DNA of 7,999 nt, taken from assembly GCF_031082345.1 (NCBI RefSeq), contig NZ_JAVHLH010000013.1, positions 1 to 7,999 on the forward strand, given 5' to 3'. Under the pieces are notes generated by a model. That model saw only the letters and a program-made list of their open reading frames with translations, had not been told where the DNA came from and made no database searches. Made by a program: the position numbers and the translations under genes. Shown here one piece after another: positions 5,801 to 7,999 of the stretch. The DNA comes from Brevundimonas sp. (lineage in GTDB: Bacteria; Pseudomonadota; Alphaproteobacteria; Caulobacterales; Caulobacteraceae). Each line of letters begins with the position of its first letter. Position 1 is the first letter of the stretch.

Positions 5801-6934
5801 TCAGAGGCTGGCGTAAAGCGCCTGCTGCAACCTCACCGCCCTCGGATCACCGATCAGGTGCGGCGACTGGCGGGTCATCACATAGGCCGCCGACAGTTTC
5901 ACGTCCGGGTCGGCCCAGGCGCAGCTGCCGCCCCAGCCGGAGTGGCCGACGGCCTCCGGATTCGGCCCGAAAACCCCGAGGCGCTCGTTGCGCATGACGC
6001 CCGCCGCCCAGCTCATGTCGAAGGGCACCACGCGATCGACCCCGGCGATCCGTTCCCGCCGCATCTGCGCAAGGGTGTTGGCGGACAGCACCATCCGGCC
6101 TTCGAACTCGCCCGTCGCCACCACCGTCATCAGCCGCGCTACGTCCCGCGCCGTGCCGTGCAGATTGGCCGACGGAATCTCCATCATCCGCCATTCGGTC
6201 GAGCCCCGCCCCCCCGGGGCCGAGCCCTTTTCGAGGAAGGCCGCGCGCTTGACCGCATCGATGGTCCCGAGATCCGGCGCGGCGGTCGGCTTGCGCATCT
6301 GCGCCACCCGGTGATGTTCGGCTTGGGGCAGGCCGATCCACAGGTCGAGGCCGGGAAACTCTTCGCGCAGCGCCGTCCCCATGCTGCGCCCGTCGACCAG
6401 CCGGAACAGTTCGCCGGCCAGATAGCCGATGGTGATCGGGTGATAGCCGCTGGCCGTCCCCGGCTCCCACATCGGCGCCTGGGCGCACAGCCGCTCCAGC
6501 ACCGAGACCGGGTCGAACCACAGGCTCGGATCGACCGCCTCGTCGAAGCCCGGCAGGCCCGCCTGATGGCTCATCAGCTGGCCGACGGTGATCGCCGCCT
6601 TGCCCGCCGCCCCGAAGGCCGGCCAGTAACCCGCCACCGGCCGTTCGTAATCCAGCAGGCCCCGCTCGACGCACAGGGCGATCAGCGCCGCCATCACCGC
6701 CTTGCCGGTCGAGAACACCGGCACGAGCGTATCAGCCTCAAACGGCCGGGTCCGGGCGGTGTCGGCATAGCCCGCCCGCAGATCGACGATGGTCTCGCCC
6801 TCGATGCAGACGCTGAAACCGGCGGCCAGTTCGTTCAGCCCCTCGGGGGCGTCAATGAAATTGGCGGAGAAGGCGTCCTTCACCGCAGCGAAGCGGGGCG
6901 GGCAGACGCCGTGAATCTCGGGGAGGTCGCTCAT
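5801..6934 (-). CDS. Serine hydrolase of the beta-lactamase/EstB family
   Basis: This 377-residue protein has the class C beta-lactamase/penicillin-binding fold used by many esterases. The nucleophile motif is STGK (Ser75, Lys78). The second-motif Tyr164 lies in SGYHP, where the classic YxN is YHP, as in esterase-like members. The third motif is GHSGWGG (330-336), in place of the KTG of true beta-lactamases. SHQAGLP (122-128) is the usual 'TH.sGLp' family segment. These point to a carboxylesterase or peptidase-like hydrolase rather than antibiotic resistance; the substrate is unknown. No signal peptide is seen (MSDLPEIHGV start), so it is probably cytoplasmic. The ATG overlaps the upstream flavoprotein TGA as ATGA, and AGGA at 6942-6945 lies 7 bases before the start inside that gene. 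Translation of the two is therefore probably coupled. No obvious terminator follows before the convergent rarD stop. Confidence 0.92.
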   Translation of the reverse strand: MSDLPEIHGVCPPRFAAVKDAFSANFIDAPEGLNELAAGFSVCIEGETIVDLRAGYADTARTRPFEADTLVPVFSTGKAVMAALIALCVERGLLDYERPVAGYWPAFGAAGKAAITVGQLMSHQAGLPGFDEAVDPSLWFDPVSVLERLCAQAPMWEPGTASGYHPITIGYLAGELFRLVDGRSMGTALREEFPGLDLWIGLPQAEHHRVAQMRKPTAAPDLGTIDAVKRAAFLEKGSAPGGRGSTEWRMMEIPSANLHGTARDVARLMTVVATGEFEGRMVLSANTLAQMRRERIAGVDRVVPFDMSWAAGVMRNERLGVFGPNPEAVGHSGWGGSCAWADPDVKLSAAYVMTRQSPHLIGDPRAVRLQQALYASL

Positions 6935-7999
6935 GTCCCCGTCCTAGCGTCCTCCGCCAGCCAGTCCAGCACGCCCTCCGCCGCGACTACGCCGGAAGCC
7001 ATGGACGCCTGCAACAGATAGCCGCCCGTCGGGGCCTCCCAGTCCAGCATCTCGCCGGCGACGAACACGCCGGGCAGGGCCTTGAGCATCAACCGCTCAT
7101 CGACGGCGTCCAGCCGCACGCCGCCCGCCGAGGAGATCGCCCGCGCCAACCCCTGCACCCCGGTCAGGGTCAGCCGCACCGCCTTGATCCGCCGCGCCAG
7201 CTTGTCCGCCCCCGCCGGCAGCTCGCCGGGTATCTCCCGCAGCAGACCGACGCCGACCGGCGACAGGCCCGCCGCCTTCCTCAGCCAGTTGGACACGCTG
7301 TCCTTGCCGCGCGATTTCGCCAGCCGTCCGGCCAGGGCCTCGATCGTCAGATCCGGCCGCAGGTCGACGGTCAGGGTCGCCGAGCCGTCGCGCTCCACCG
7401 CGTCCCGCAGCGGCGCCGACAGGGCGTAGATCGCACCGCCCTCCAGCCCGTAGCGGGTCACCATCGTCTCGCCGCGCACCGTCGTCTCACCGAAGGTCAG
7501 GGCGACGGGCTTCAGCGGCTGACCCGCGAACCGTTCGGCGAACACCTCCGACCAGGCCACGTCGAAGCCGACGTTCGAGGGCCGGAACGGCGCGACATCG
7601 ACGCCTTCCGCCTCCAGCCGCTCGCGCCAGCCGCCGTCGGAACCCAGCCGGGGCCAGCTCGCCCCGCCCAGCGCCAGCACCACCGCGTCGGGCCGCTCGA
7701 CCCGCTCGCCCTGTGGGGTGTCGAACACCCAGCCGCCGTCCCTGCGGCCCGCCCAGCGCGACCGCGTCCGCACCTCGACGCCCAGTTCCGCCAGCCGACC
7801 CAGCCAGGCGCGCAGCAGCGGCGAGGCCTTCATCGATCGGGGAAACACCCGCCCCGACGAGCCGGTGAACACCGGCTGCCCCAGCCCTTCGGCCCAGCCG
7901 ATCAGATGGGTCGGCGAGAATCGCTCCAGCCAGCCGGAGACCGTGGGCGAGGCTTCGCCATAGCGGACGGCGAAGCCCTCCGTCGGCTCCGAATGGGTC
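6931..7999 (-). CDS. PP_4765-type flavoprotein (TIGR03862-like, HI0933 superfamily), 5' truncated
   Basis: There are 355 visible residues. The start and the N-terminal FAD-binding glycine motif lie beyond the right edge. The visible part begins THSEP and then shows GSSGRVFP (46-53) with MKASPLLRAWL (56-66), LALGGASWPRLGSDG (108-122), YGLEGGAIYALS (183-194), ISSAGGV (288-294) and the C-terminal flavin motif AGEMLDWEAPTGGYLLQ (314-330). The SGRVFP..MKASPLLRAWL stretch and the WEAPTGGYLLQ variant separate it from the YhiN-like protein at 699-1886 and fit the uncharacterised PP_4765 flavoprotein group. Its substrate is unknown. It has no membrane segments in the visible part and is probably cytoplasmic. 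The stop codon overlaps the start of the serine-hydrolase gene by four bases, so the pair forms a transcription and translation unit. The GTG at 7872 is internal, not the start, because conserved sequence continues upstream. Confidence 0.88.
   Translation of the reverse strand, partial: THSEPTEGFAVRYGEASPTVSGWLERFSPTHLIGWAEGLGQPVFTGSSGRVFPRSMKASPLLRAWLGRLAELGVEVRTRSRWAGRRDGGWVFDTPQGERVERPDAVVLALGGASWPRLGSDGGWRERLEAEGVDVAPFRPSNVGFDVAWSEVFAERFAGQPLKPVALTFGETTVRGETMVTRYGLEGGAIYALSAPLRDAVERDGSATLTVDLRPDLTIEALAGRLAKSRGKDSVSNWLRKAAGLSPVGVGLLREIPGELPAGADKLARRIKAVRLTLTGVQGLARAISSAGGVRLDAVDERLMLKALPGVFVAGEMLDWEAPTGGYLLQASMASGVVAAEGVLDWLAEDARTGT

Noticed and set aside
5801..6934. Antibiotic-resistance beta-lactamase
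   Set aside because: The STGK nucleophile motif is present, but YxN is YHP and KTG is replaced by HSG, and there is no signal peptide, which fits esterase-type relatives.

Overview
The window looks like ordinary core chromosome of a GC-rich alphaproteobacterium. The dense, strongly GC-biased coding, the family variants present (aspartate-semialdehyde dehydrogenase, an AFG1/ZapE ATPase, a YbjN-like secreted protein, a PP_4765-type flavoprotein) and the short intergenic gaps would fit Caulobacterales such as Brevundimonas. That placement is an inference from style and gene families, not from a marker gene. I see no transposase, integrase, phage gene, CRISPR array, rRNA or tRNA.

Layout. The last 48 codons of an unidentified gene (1-149, +) enter from the left and converge on a leftward cluster. 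In its own reading direction the cluster is zapE (3619-2507), a secreted YbjN-domain protein (2442-1930), a YhiN/RdsA-type HI0933 flavoprotein (1886-699) and a small zinc-ribbon protein (483-169). The 215-bp gap before the zinc-ribbon gene holds a perfect 12-bp inverted repeat close to its ribosome binding site. zapE diverges from asd across about 165 bp that must hold promoters for both directions. asd (3785-4831) is followed after 38 bp by a RarD-type EamA transporter (4870-5799), probably in one transcription unit. The transporter runs stop-to-stop, with one base between, into a leftward pair. This pair is a PP_4765-type flavoprotein, 5'-truncated by the window edge (7999-6931), and a beta-lactamase-fold serine hydrolase (6934-5801). 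Their stop and start codons overlap as ATGA.

Function. asd makes the branch-point intermediate for lysine/diaminopimelate, threonine and methionine. ZapE is a cell-division-associated or protein-quality-control ATPase. RarD-type proteins are DMT-superfamily permeases of mostly unknown substrate. Two different members of the HI0933 flavoprotein superfamily lie within 8 kb. The YhiN-like one resembles the family recently linked to dihydrouridine synthesis in 23S rRNA, while the PP_4765-like one has no established role. I found no convincing new multi-gene system. The best leads are the inverted-repeat leader of the zinc-ribbon gene and the translationally coupled flavoprotein/serine-hydrolase pair.
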